From the NCBI RefSeq assembly GCF_030547185.1, contig NZ_JAUOQR010000012.1:1-64000 (forward strand): a stretch of 64,000 bases of DNA. The letters run 5' to 3'. The translations under genes were made by a program, and so were the position numbers. The notes below the pieces were generated by a model. It was not told where the DNA came from and did not search any database. It saw only the letters and a program-made list of their open reading frames with translations. Source of the stretch: Neptuniibacter sp. 1_MG-2023 (GTDB lineage Bacteria > Pseudomonadota > Gammaproteobacteria > Pseudomonadales > Balneatricaceae). Of the stretch, positions 57,560-64,000 are shown in pieces. How positions within the stretch are numbered: the first letter of the stretch is position 1; each line of letters opens with the position of its first letter.

Positions 57560-58650
57560 TAGTCAGTCCCTCCGTTCAAATCAATTCGAGAAACACCACC
57601 TTCGCCGACTACAATAAGATACTGCCCTACAGACTCGACAGCACTATAACTCCTAAGACCACGTTTTTGGAAAGGCACAAAAGCCTCTCCCTGCTTTTGT
57701 AATAAAGCCCCCCCCTGCCCAACAAGATAGGCAATATCATCAACCACTATTGCGTCATTAATTGTTGCAGTTGAGCCTATATCAATTTTATTCCAAACAG
57801 TGCTGCCCAATTCATCTCGAGTACGCTTAAGCACAGTACCTCTCAACCCCATTAGATAAAGACTATCTGCCTCAACTGCTGAGAAAAGGGAACCTTGGTA
57901 AGGCAACTCAACTTTATGCCAGCTCCCCCCATTATCAAGACTCTCAATCAACAGCCCAGCCTCACCTAAGATCAACAAATGCCCCGCTTGCGTTTGGATT
58001 ACTCTATTCAAATGCAAACTGTCTGGATTAGGTAATTTATACCCTTCGTAAACCCAACTTAAACCACCATCATTTGTTTTAAGAAAAAGCCCATACGCAC
58101 CTACCGCATAACCCGTTAGCGAGTCTAAAAAGATAATATCAAGTAGTGGAGAACTAGGACCCTCTTCAACAGCTATTTTTGCATCATCCAGCTGGTAACC
58201 AAGATTTTCTAATAAATCAGCATCAACAGCGCCCAAACTGTTTTGATAATTAAATTCAGTCTCAAGCGCATCTACCCTTAACTGATTAATCACAGCACCA
58301 TCTAATCTCTTTTGCCAAGACAGGCCACCATCTTTAGTCCCTAAAATGACACCATCATGCCCTACAGCCCAGCCTGTTTGTTTATCAAAAAAGTTCAAGC
58401 TTGTAATTAAAGTGCTGGTAGGAACTTCCGCTTGCTTCCAAGTTAACGCACGATCTCCCGAATAGATAATCACCCCTTGCTCACCCCCAGCAACCAAGCG
58501 TTTACCAGCACGTGAAATAGTAAGTAAAAGGGATTTTTCAGGAGCCGCCTGCTGTATCGCAGACTGAACAAGACGATCAGCTAATACACATTGAGATAAT
58601 GCTAAAAAGCAACCAAAGACCACACTGTAAGAAAACGTTATTTTGCTCAT
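57559..58650 (-). CDS. YCF48-like beta-propeller periplasmic protein
   Basis: A 363-residue protein with a signal peptide (residues 1-24, MSKITFSYSVVFGCFLALSQ...). It has repeated BNR/YCF48-type blades, each with a W or F, a GG and DGG (SGDRALTWKQAEV, TKDGGLSWQKRL, KTNDGGLSWVYEG, SLDNGGSWHKVE). The family is known from photosystem II assembly (Ycf48/HCF136), but heterotrophic members usually accompany an RND exporter, as here. Probably a periplasmic partner of the transporter; ligand unknown. Confidence 0.85.
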   Translation of the reverse strand: MSKITFSYSVVFGCFLALSQCVLADRLVQSAIQQAAPEKSLLLTISRAGKRLVAGGEQGVIIYSGDRALTWKQAEVPTSTLITSLNFFDKQTGWAVGHDGVILGTKDGGLSWQKRLDGAVINQLRVDALETEFNYQNSLGAVDADLLENLGYQLDDAKIAVEEGPSSPLLDIIFLDSLTGYAVGAYGLFLKTNDGGLSWVYEGYKLPNPDSLHLNRVIQTQAGHLLILGEAGLLIESLDNGGSWHKVELPYQGSLFSAVEADSLYLMGLRGTVLKRTRDELGSTVWNKIDIGSTATINDAIVVDDIAYLVGQGGALLQKQGEAFVPFQKRGLRSYSAVESVGQYLIVVGEGGVSRIDLNGGTD

Positions 58651-59064
58651 CTAAAGCCCAGTTATTATTTTTTTGTCGGGAGTTTTAATAGCTAAAAAGC
58701 ATCTACCTTTAACGCAAACACAGCAATAACATTCTTTCCCATTATCACTAACAATATAGGTCACTATAGCAAACCCATCTACACATCTATCATAACCATA
58801 ATGCAATGGAAGGCTTATATTGACTAGCGTCATTCAAAACTAATTTATCAGCTACACCTATCAAGCGAAGCACAAAAAAGGCCCTAAAAACACGTTGCTC
58901 TGCGTCCGCTCTTCTTTTTAACGCCTAAACTCAGGCTCTAAGGTCGATCCAGCTATTTCACGGTCATAGAATGTTTTTATCTAGACTTAGCCATATTCGG
59001 CAATTATTGTTTCACATAGCGTTTGAGATTGATTATCATTAACAAAAAACTTGCCGAGTTCTCT
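58651..59064. other. Intergenic region with no clear gene
   Basis: A 414-bp AT-rich gap between the divergent YCF48-like gene and the Cys-rich small gene. The only clear signal is a Fur box at 59025-59043. The open frame at 58651-58833 looks spurious: no ribosome site and no family-like sequence. Confidence 0.6.
59025..59043 (+). promoter_or_regulatory. Fur box overlapping a promoter
   Basis: GAGATTGATTATCATTAAC matches 16 of 19 bases of the Fur consensus GATAATGATWATCATTATC. It overlaps the -10 region (gattat) of a TTGTTT-N17-like promoter, an arrangement typical of iron repression, 22 bp upstream of a small Cys-rich gene with ferritin behind it. Confidence 0.7.
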
Positions 59065-59223
59065 ATGTCAAAACCAAAAACCTTATGTAAATTAAAAAAG
59101 GCAGATATAGAAGAGCAGTTCAAGACACTTGCAAGCTATACTCGCTCCAGCTGCTATCTATGCAAAAAGTGCGCACGCTCTGCTAACGCCAAAAAGTGGT
59201 TATGCAAACCTGAAATGATTTAA
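59065..59223 (+). CDS. Cys-rich small protein upstream of ferritin
   Basis: A 52-residue protein starting MSKPKTLCKLKKADIEEQ with five Cys (8, 30, 33, 36, 47); three form CYLCKKC. The ATG at 59065 lies 22 bp after the Fur box and is preferred to an upstream frame start inside the promoter. It precedes ferritin by 37 bp and both are probably one transcript. No family is recognised; the Cys set could bind iron, iron-sulfur or zinc, and a bacterioferritin-associated-ferredoxin-like role is only a guess. Confidence 0.72.
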   Translation: MSKPKTLCKLKKADIEEQFKTLASYTRSSCYLCKKCARSANAKKWLCKPEMI

Positions 59224-59260
59224 AATCCGCTAAAGATTATTTTAAAAGGATCCAATTATT

Positions 59261-59797
59261 ATGCTAAGCCCTGCAATGCTTGAAAAACTTAACGAGCAGA
59301 TAAACTTAGAGTTTTTCTCTTCAAACCTCTACCTACAGATGGGGGCATGGGCTGAATCTAAAGGCTTTGAGGGTTGTTCCGCATTCTTATACAAACATGC
59401 TGACGAAGAGATGTCACACATGAAACGTTTATTCACTTATGTGAATGAAACCGGCGCAACAGCAATGATAGGTGCTATAGATGCACCCGATGCGGAATAC
59501 AATTCAATTAAAGATCTCTTTGAAAAAGTATATGAGCATGAGTGCTTCATTACTGGAAAGATCAATGAATTAGCCCACACCGCTTTTACTCACCACGATT
59601 ACTCAACCTTCAGCTTTCTCCAATGGTATGTCGCAGAACAGCATGAAGAAGAGAAACTCTTCAATGGCATTTTAGATAAAATCAAGATTATCGGCGAAGA
59701 TGGCAAAGGATTGTTCTTTATCGATAAAGAGATTGGCGAATTAGCCAAAAATGGTTCAGGTGGCAGCGTTATGGATGGTGCATCAGATAAAATATAA
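59261..59797 (+). CDS. ftnA: Non-haem ferritin (FtnA type)
   Basis: A 178-residue iron-storage ferritin of the bacterial FtnA type. The four-helix bundle has the ferroxidase-site regions INLEFFSSNLYLQMGAWAES, LYKHADEEMSHMKRLF, KVYEHECFITGKINELA and YVAEQHEEEKLFNGILDKI. The ribosome site AAGGA lies 10 bases before the ATG. It is downstream of a Fur-box-controlled small Cys-rich gene. No haem-binding Met of bacterioferritin is evident. Confidence 0.94.
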   Translation: MLSPAMLEKLNEQINLEFFSSNLYLQMGAWAESKGFEGCSAFLYKHADEEMSHMKRLFTYVNETGATAMIGAIDAPDAEYNSIKDLFEKVYEHECFITGKINELAHTAFTHHDYSTFSFLQWYVAEQHEEEKLFNGILDKIKIIGEDGKGLFFIDKEIGELAKNGSGGSVMDGASDKI

Positions 59798-59962
59798 AAA
59801 CCATGATTATCAATCAGTTATGAAACAACTCTACAAACAACACCAAGTTTTATCAAAAACTTTCTGTTTTTTATAGATTTTATTCTAAAGATTTTGATAG
59901 GCTGTCCGATAAATACTTTCAAAGCAGCCTCTCATGCCTAATACAGGGAAGGAGAATAAAGC

Positions 59963-60172
59963 GTGAATACTGATTGTGTACTTTGTTTTGAGCTAGTAAA
60001 AACAGGGAAAGAACACCCTTCATTAAAAACCGTCAGCGACCTTGGCCATTCACAAATCTGTAAATGTGGCGAATGCGGCTCTCTACTAATGAGTACAGCA
60101 GGCGAATGGGAGACCGTACTTAAAGGCTCCATTTCTCGACGCCAAAAGCAGAATAAGAAAAACGCTGCATAA
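59963..60172 (+). CDS. Small zinc-ribbon-like protein
   Basis: A 69-residue protein with a GTG start and a strong AAGGAG site 8 bases upstream. Two Cys pairs (CVLC near residue 5, and CKCGEC near residue 33) suggest a zinc ribbon, and a basic C-terminus (SRRQKQNKKNAA) suggests nucleic-acid or acidic-partner contact. No known family recognised. It lies between ferritin and the sigma-54 activator gene. Confidence 0.6.
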   Translation: MNTDCVLCFELVKTGKEHPSLKTVSDLGHSQICKCGECGSLLMSTAGEWETVLKGSISRRQKQNKKNAA

Positions 60173-60216
60173 GAGTTATTTTTTTACTAAATAACTTGGC
60201 AGCGAGCGCCTCTACG

Positions 60217-60254
60217 CGTAGTTTTATCCTAACTAGTAACAGGATAAAACTGCG
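60217..60254 (+). promoter_or_regulatory. Inverted repeat just before the sigma-54 activator gene
   Basis: gttttatcct at 60221-60230 and its exact complement aggataaaac at 60241-60250, with a 10-base loop, extended by a few wobble or imperfect pairs. The right arm ends 10 bases before the ATG at 60261, so as a hairpin it would lie over the ribosome-binding region, and as DNA it could be an operator. No other ribosome site is obvious. Confidence 0.55.
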
Positions 60255-60260
60255 GTACTT

Positions 60261-61637
60261 ATGGACTCTCTGCGCGAACTGATAGATCAAGACAATAATC
60301 ACAATCTATTAGATCTACTATCGAGCTTATGCCAAGGCTCTATAGCAGTAGATGAAAATTGCAACATCCTATGGATGAGCAATGCATATAAAGAGCTTAT
60401 AGATATAGCCCCCGACGTCGACCCAACTGGCTGTCATGTAGAGCAACTCCTCCCTACTACCCAACTCCCTCGCGTTATAAAAAGCGGCAAACCTAGTTTT
60501 GTTGACCTTATGCAGATAAAGCATCGCTGGTGCGTTGTCACCCGTTTACCCATTAAAAACGAAAATCAGCAAACTATAGGTGCGATCGGCTTTGTTTTTT
60601 ATGATGACTTAGAAAGCTTACAACCTCTGTTTGATAAATTTGCCCGCTTACGCCGCAAATTTGAAGATGAAAAGATCCTAAGACCTAGTCGATATGCATT
60701 AGACGACATGCTTGGCCGCTCCCAACCGACAGAATTATTACGACGCCAAGCGCTTCGAGCCGCACAATTAGACACAACCCTCCTTCTTCTTGGCGAAACC
60801 GGCACGGGTAAGGAATTATTAGCCCAAGGCATCCATCACGCATCAACCAGAAGAAGCGCCCCTTTCGTGGGCATTAACATGGGAGCATTACCTGAAGCCC
60901 TAGCCGAAGCGGAATTATTTGGCAGCGCCCCAGGTGCGTACACTGGCGCCAATAGCAAAGGACGTATAGGCAAAGTACAACTGGCCGATGGTGGCACACT
61001 TTTTCTTGATGAAATAGCCGAAATGCCATTAGCTATGCAAGCAAAACTACTCCGAGTACTACAAGAAAGAGAAGTTGAGGCCTTAGGCTCCAACCGCTTA
61101 GAAAAAGTAGACGTCAGGATCATTGCAGCCACAGCAAAAGATCTTCGAGAACTAGTAGAAAAGGGCCTGTTCCGAGAAGATCTGTACTACCGACTCAATG
61201 TACTCCCCATAAATTTGCCACCTTTAAGGGAGCGACGAGAAGATATCCCAGAACTCTCTCAACATATGTTGCAGCAGATCCAACATCAATCACAGCTACC
61301 AGAACTATCCCTTTCACCAGCAGCCTATGAGTGGCTTAAAAGCTATCACTGGCCTGGAAATATTCGAGAACTAAGAAACAGAATTGAACGCGGCTGCGTG
61401 ATGGCCGAAGGAGAATTCATAGAAGCCAACGATCTAGGCGCATTAGACGATTTACCCCACACTACATCAAACCAACCAACAGCAACCGATTTAAAAAGCA
61501 AAAGAGCACAAACAGAAATAGACGCAATAAAACAAGCCATTCAAAGCTGTAACGGAAACAAAACCGCCGCAGCGAAAATGCTTGGCATATCAAGGGCAAG
61601 TTTATACTTACACTTAAACAAAGCGTCCAATAATTAA
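60261..61637 (+). CDS. Sigma-54 activator with PAS-like sensor domain
   Basis: A 458-residue enhancer-binding protein without a receiver. A PAS-like domain covers about residues 22-120 (SIAVDENCNILWMSNAYKEL). The AAA+ domain has Walker A GETGTGKE (178-185), the sigma-54 loop as GAYTGA (225-230, Tyr for the usual Phe), Walker B GGTLFLDEIAEMP and FREDLYYRLNVLP. A Fis-type HTH ends it (GNKTAAAKMLGISRASLYLH). It lies just before a CoA-transferase with its own sigma-54 promoter, so it probably activates that gene in response to a ligand on the PAS domain. Confidence 0.9.
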   Translation: MDSLRELIDQDNNHNLLDLLSSLCQGSIAVDENCNILWMSNAYKELIDIAPDVDPTGCHVEQLLPTTQLPRVIKSGKPSFVDLMQIKHRWCVVTRLPIKNENQQTIGAIGFVFYDDLESLQPLFDKFARLRRKFEDEKILRPSRYALDDMLGRSQPTELLRRQALRAAQLDTTLLLLGETGTGKELLAQGIHHASTRRSAPFVGINMGALPEALAEAELFGSAPGAYTGANSKGRIGKVQLADGGTLFLDEIAEMPLAMQAKLLRVLQEREVEALGSNRLEKVDVRIIAATAKDLRELVEKGLFREDLYYRLNVLPINLPPLRERREDIPELSQHMLQQIQHQSQLPELSLSPAAYEWLKSYHWPGNIRELRNRIERGCVMAEGEFIEANDLGALDDLPHTTSNQPTATDLKSKRAQTEIDAIKQAIQSCNGNKTAAAKMLGISRASLYLHLNKASNN

Positions 61638-61720
61638 TACACCCAAAAAAAACAAACGTCTAACATTTAAGACATATCTAGTTATTTCTCACCCCACAAA
61701 AAAAGCAACCCCTTGTTTAC

Positions 61721-61730
61721 AAACATGTTT
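61721..61730. promoter_or_regulatory. Palindrome near the CoA-transferase promoter
   Basis: AAACATGTTT is a perfect 10-bp palindrome (flanked by tgtttac and taaaaca) about 10 bp upstream of the sigma-54 -24 element. Enhancer sites for such activators usually lie farther upstream, so this is only a candidate operator. Confidence 0.35.
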
Positions 61731-61737
61731 AAAACAT

Positions 61738-61753
61738 TGGCCATCCATTTGCT
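61738..61753 (+). promoter_or_regulatory. Sigma-54 promoter of the CoA-transferase gene
   Basis: TGGCCAT-CCAT-TTGCT fits TGGCACG-N4-TTGCW with GG and GC ten bases apart. Transcription would start near 61764, about 33 bases before the ATG. The adjacent sigma-54 activator gene supports this reading. Confidence 0.78.
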
Positions 61754-61796
61754 ACATCTGTAATACTAAAAATAATAATAGACAATTAGGTCCTCC

Positions 61797-63455
61797 ATGA
61801 GTCAACGTCCAAGCAAGCTCATTACCGCATCACGAGCGGCAGAACTAATTCAATCCAATGACATGATTGTTACAGGCGGATTTATCGGCATTGGATTCGC
61901 AGAAACCTTAGCTACCGCCATTGAAAAGCGCTTCCTAGAAGAGGGCGAACCTAATAATCTCAACTTATTCTATGCAGCAGGGCAAGGTGACACTAAACAT
62001 CGCGGATTAAACCATTTTGGCCATCAAGGCATGGTGAAACGTGTTATAGGCGGACACTGGGGACTAGCTCCAACGCTTGGCAAACTGGCCATAGATAATC
62101 AAATTGAAGCCTACAATTTGCCTCAAGGGGTTATCTGCCATATGTTTCGAGATATAGCTGCAGGTAAGCCGGGAACCCTCACTACAGTCGGCTTACATAC
62201 TTTTGTGGATCCAAGAATTGAAGGCGGAAAAATAAATTCACGCTCCACAGAAGATCTTGTTCAACTACTCGATATAAACGGCCAAGAGTGCCTGCTTTAC
62301 AAACACTTTCCCCTGAATATTGCACTACTTCGCGGAACAACTGCAGATAGAAATGGCAATATATCAATGGAACGGGAAGCACTCCCCCTCGATTCCTTAG
62401 CCATCGCCCAAGCGGTAAAAAATTGCGGCGGAATCGTCTTAGTGCAAATAGAACAAATAACAGACGAACACCTGCTGACTCCCGACCGCGTCCGTATCCC
62501 TGGCATCTTAGTAGACCACATTATTCTTTCCACACCCGAAGACCACCCACAAACATTCGCTGAACCCTTTAACCCAGCGTATTCAGGGCAAGTACGAAAC
62601 ACAGCCCAACAATCAGGCAAAACCTCTCTCGATGCCCGCAAAATCATTGCACGCCGAGCCTTGGTGGAATTAAAAAAGAATTCGATTGTAAACCTAGGTA
62701 TAGGCATGCCTGAGATGATCGCCACTGTAGCCGCTGAAGAAAATAAGGGTGATGATTTCACTTTAACAGTAGAGCCAGGCGGCATTGGCGGCCAACCCGC
62801 AAGTGGATTAAGCTTTGGTGCGGTCAGCAACGCCCAAGCCATTATTGATCAGCCGGCTCAATTTGATTTTTACGATGGCGGTGGATTGGATCAGGCTTTC
62901 TTAGGCCTCGCTGAGACCTGCCCAGAAGGACATGTAAACGTCAGCCGCTTTGGCACAAAACTAGCGGGCGCTGGCGGGTTTATAAACATAACGCAAAATA
63001 CACAGGATGTTTATTTTTTAGGTACATTCACCTCAGGCAAACAACAACTAGAAGTGATCAATGGCACGTTAAAAATTACTACTAACGGCACCCTAAAAAA
63101 ATTCAAGAAGAACGTACAGCAGATCACATTCAATGGTAACTACGCTATGGAATGCCAACAACAAGTAACATTCATCACAGAGAGAGCTGTATTCAAACTC
63201 ACAAAAAACGGCCTACTCTTGACCGAAATAGCACCAGGGGCCGATCTCCAAACTGATATTTTAGATCAAATGGAATTTATCCCGCTTATCGATGACAACC
63301 TAAGCTTAATGGATGCTAGGCTTTTTCAAGACAAACCAATGCATCTTGAACACCCCGGTAGTCGCTCGATGACACAGATGCGCTCTTTAATGAAAAATGT
63401 TTTAAGCCGATCAGAATATCCACAACCTGAACAGGCAACAAAAAACACAAGTTGA
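61797..63455 (+). CDS. Family I CoA-transferase, fused alpha-beta (propionate/acetate CoA-transferase-like)
   Basis: A 552-residue enzyme in which the two subunits of family I CoA-transferases are fused. The catalytic Glu is probably Glu326 in LTVEPGGIGGQPASGLSFG. N-terminal half: GGFIGIGFAETLATAIEKRF, YNLPQGVICHMFRDIAAGKP. The arrangement is that of YdiF/propionate CoA-transferase, which moves CoA between short-chain acids such as acetate, propionate, butyrate or a 3-oxoacid. It is transcribed from a sigma-54 promoter and a PAS-containing activator lies upstream, so expression may follow a fatty-acid signal. The exact substrate is not decidable here. Confidence 0.9.
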   Translation: MSQRPSKLITASRAAELIQSNDMIVTGGFIGIGFAETLATAIEKRFLEEGEPNNLNLFYAAGQGDTKHRGLNHFGHQGMVKRVIGGHWGLAPTLGKLAIDNQIEAYNLPQGVICHMFRDIAAGKPGTLTTVGLHTFVDPRIEGGKINSRSTEDLVQLLDINGQECLLYKHFPLNIALLRGTTADRNGNISMEREALPLDSLAIAQAVKNCGGIVLVQIEQITDEHLLTPDRVRIPGILVDHIILSTPEDHPQTFAEPFNPAYSGQVRNTAQQSGKTSLDARKIIARRALVELKKNSIVNLGIGMPEMIATVAAEENKGDDFTLTVEPGGIGGQPASGLSFGAVSNAQAIIDQPAQFDFYDGGGLDQAFLGLAETCPEGHVNVSRFGTKLAGAGGFINITQNTQDVYFLGTFTSGKQQLEVINGTLKITTNGTLKKFKKNVQQITFNGNYAMECQQQVTFITERAVFKLTKNGLLLTEIAPGADLQTDILDQMEFIPLIDDNLSLMDARLFQDKPMHLEHPGSRSMTQMRSLMKNVLSRSEYPQPEQATKNTS

Positions 63456-63796
63456 GCGCGACCTACAGTCCATCCACTTAGGTGTGAATGATTAAGTTTA
63501 TCTATATAACGCGTGTGCAGCGCTATTGTGCAGAAGGTAAACAAGCCATATCACACCTAAAACCAGAAAACAGGGAATGATAAAGCATTGTACAAAACCT
63601 AATAGAACCGAGATAAGAACACACGCTTTGTTCTACCTTTAGGCTAGAAAACGCTATATCACCCCTGTTTTCAGGATGGTATTAAAACAATTCTTATTGC
63701 ATCAGGCAGCAAAATAAATATTTGATGACTCGCATTTACACAAATATCAATTAATCTTTATACAGCCAATTCCTATTTAATCGTTGGGTACCTCAA
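63456..63796. other. Intergenic region with long-range inverted repeats
   Basis: A 341-bp gap before sixA. Two 10-bp inverted repeat pairs occur: ttaggtgtga (63478-63487) with tcacacctaa (63551-63560), and gaaaacaggg (63566-63575) with ccctgttttc (63663-63672). They nest as two stems with loops of about 63 and 87 bases. No U tract, open frame or known RNA family was recognised. The sixA promoter must lie here. Confidence 0.5.
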
Positions 63797-64000
63797 ATGA
63801 AAAAGCTCACGTTGGTGCGCCATGCAAAATCCAGCTGGAAGCATCCTGAATTAACTGATTTTGAGCGTCCACTTAATAAAAGAGGAAAGCGAGATCTCCC
63901 TGCAATGGTTGAACGCTTAGCCGATTACCAATTAACACCGGATACGCTTCTTAGTAGCGGCGCTACACGAACCCTCTCAACGGCAAAAGCGATCTGCAGC
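63797..64000 (+). CDS. sixA: Phosphohistidine phosphatase SixA, N-terminal part
   Basis: The first 68 codons of a gene cut by the window edge. The start MKKLTLVRHAKSSWKHP contains the RHxKS histidine-phosphatase signature with catalytic His9, and DFERPLNKRGKRDLP and LLSSGATRTLSTAKAI are SixA patterns. SixA removes phosphate from phosphohistidine, for example on ArcB or PtsN-pathway proteins in enterics. A spaced GGGTACCTC region precedes the ATG. Confidence 0.9.
   Translation, partial: MKKLTLVRHAKSSWKHPELTDFERPLNKRGKRDLPAMVERLADYQLTPDTLLSSGATRTLSTAKAICS

Noticed and set aside
58651-58833. 60-codon minus-strand frame upstream of the YCF48-like gene
   Set aside because: No ribosome site or recognisable sequence; it sits in probable promoter DNA.
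59804-59822. Second Fur-box-like sequence after ferritin (core TGATTATCA)
   Set aside because: Only about 12 of 19 bases fit, well below the site at 59025.

Overview
The window is a stretch of a marine-type gammaproteobacterial chromosome (Oceanospirillales, Vibrio or Pseudomonas-like gene content, base composition in the low to middle 40s % G+C by eye). It is dominated by the locus for a polar flagellum and its chemotaxis system. The evidence for a polar flagellum is FlhF plus FleN, ParA-type array positioning, MotCD stators and a FleQ/FleS/FleR hierarchy. I saw no rRNA, tRNA, CRISPR array, transposase or prophage gene. Both window ends cut genes.

Region 1 (1-25870, all on the minus strand, so read right to left) is the contiguous core: fliE-F-G-H-I-J-K, fliL-M-N-O-P-Q-R, flhB, flhA-flhF-fleN-fliA, cheY-Z-A-B, motC-D, a ParA-like ATPase (ParC type) and the first 104 codons of a CheW/ParP-like protein that enters an in-frame Glu-Pro hexamer repeat at the window edge. 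Good sigma-54 promoter matches lie upstream of fliE and of flhA.

Region 2 (26026-37780) is a non-flagellar island for acetate: a DnaQ-like exonuclease, a cNMP/CBS/DUF294 nucleotidyltransferase-like protein, a two-subunit sodium:solute symporter (large subunit plus DUF4212), a giant SSS-domain hybrid histidine kinase (CrbS/MxtR type), a LuxR-type response regulator (CrbR/ErdR type) and acetyl-CoA synthetase. This is the two-component acetate switch known from Vibrio and Pseudomonas, here embedded inside the flagellar locus. Region 3 (38011-41956, minus) carries fleR, fleS and fleQ.

Region 4 (42201-47888, plus strand, AT-richer by eye) is a sugar-modification island: dTDP-glucose synthase and 4,6-dehydratase, a DegT-family aminotransferase, a WbqC-family protein and two sulfotransferase-like proteins. 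It abuts a TPR/SPINDLY-type O-GlcNAc transferase-like protein and fliS, fliD, flaG and fliC (47935-54582, minus). Its position suggests a dTDP-amino-sugar, possibly sulfated, modification of flagellin. A fliT-like gene is divergent from fliC, with a sigma-28 promoter for fliC between them.

Region 5 (55211-64000) is unrelated: an MMPL/RND exporter with a YCF48-like periplasmic beta-propeller partner; a Fur-box-preceded Cys-rich mini-protein followed by ferritin; a small zinc-ribbon-like protein; a sigma-54 activator with a PAS-like sensor; a fused CoA-transferase behind its own sigma-54 promoter; and the start of sixA. The points most worth checking are FliM-like CheY-docking repeats in the CheA linker, the sulfotransferase/amino-sugar island, a FleQ that has lost one c-di-GMP-contacting arginine, a terminator that doubles as a sigma-54 promoter, and the Fur-controlled mini-protein/ferritin pair.
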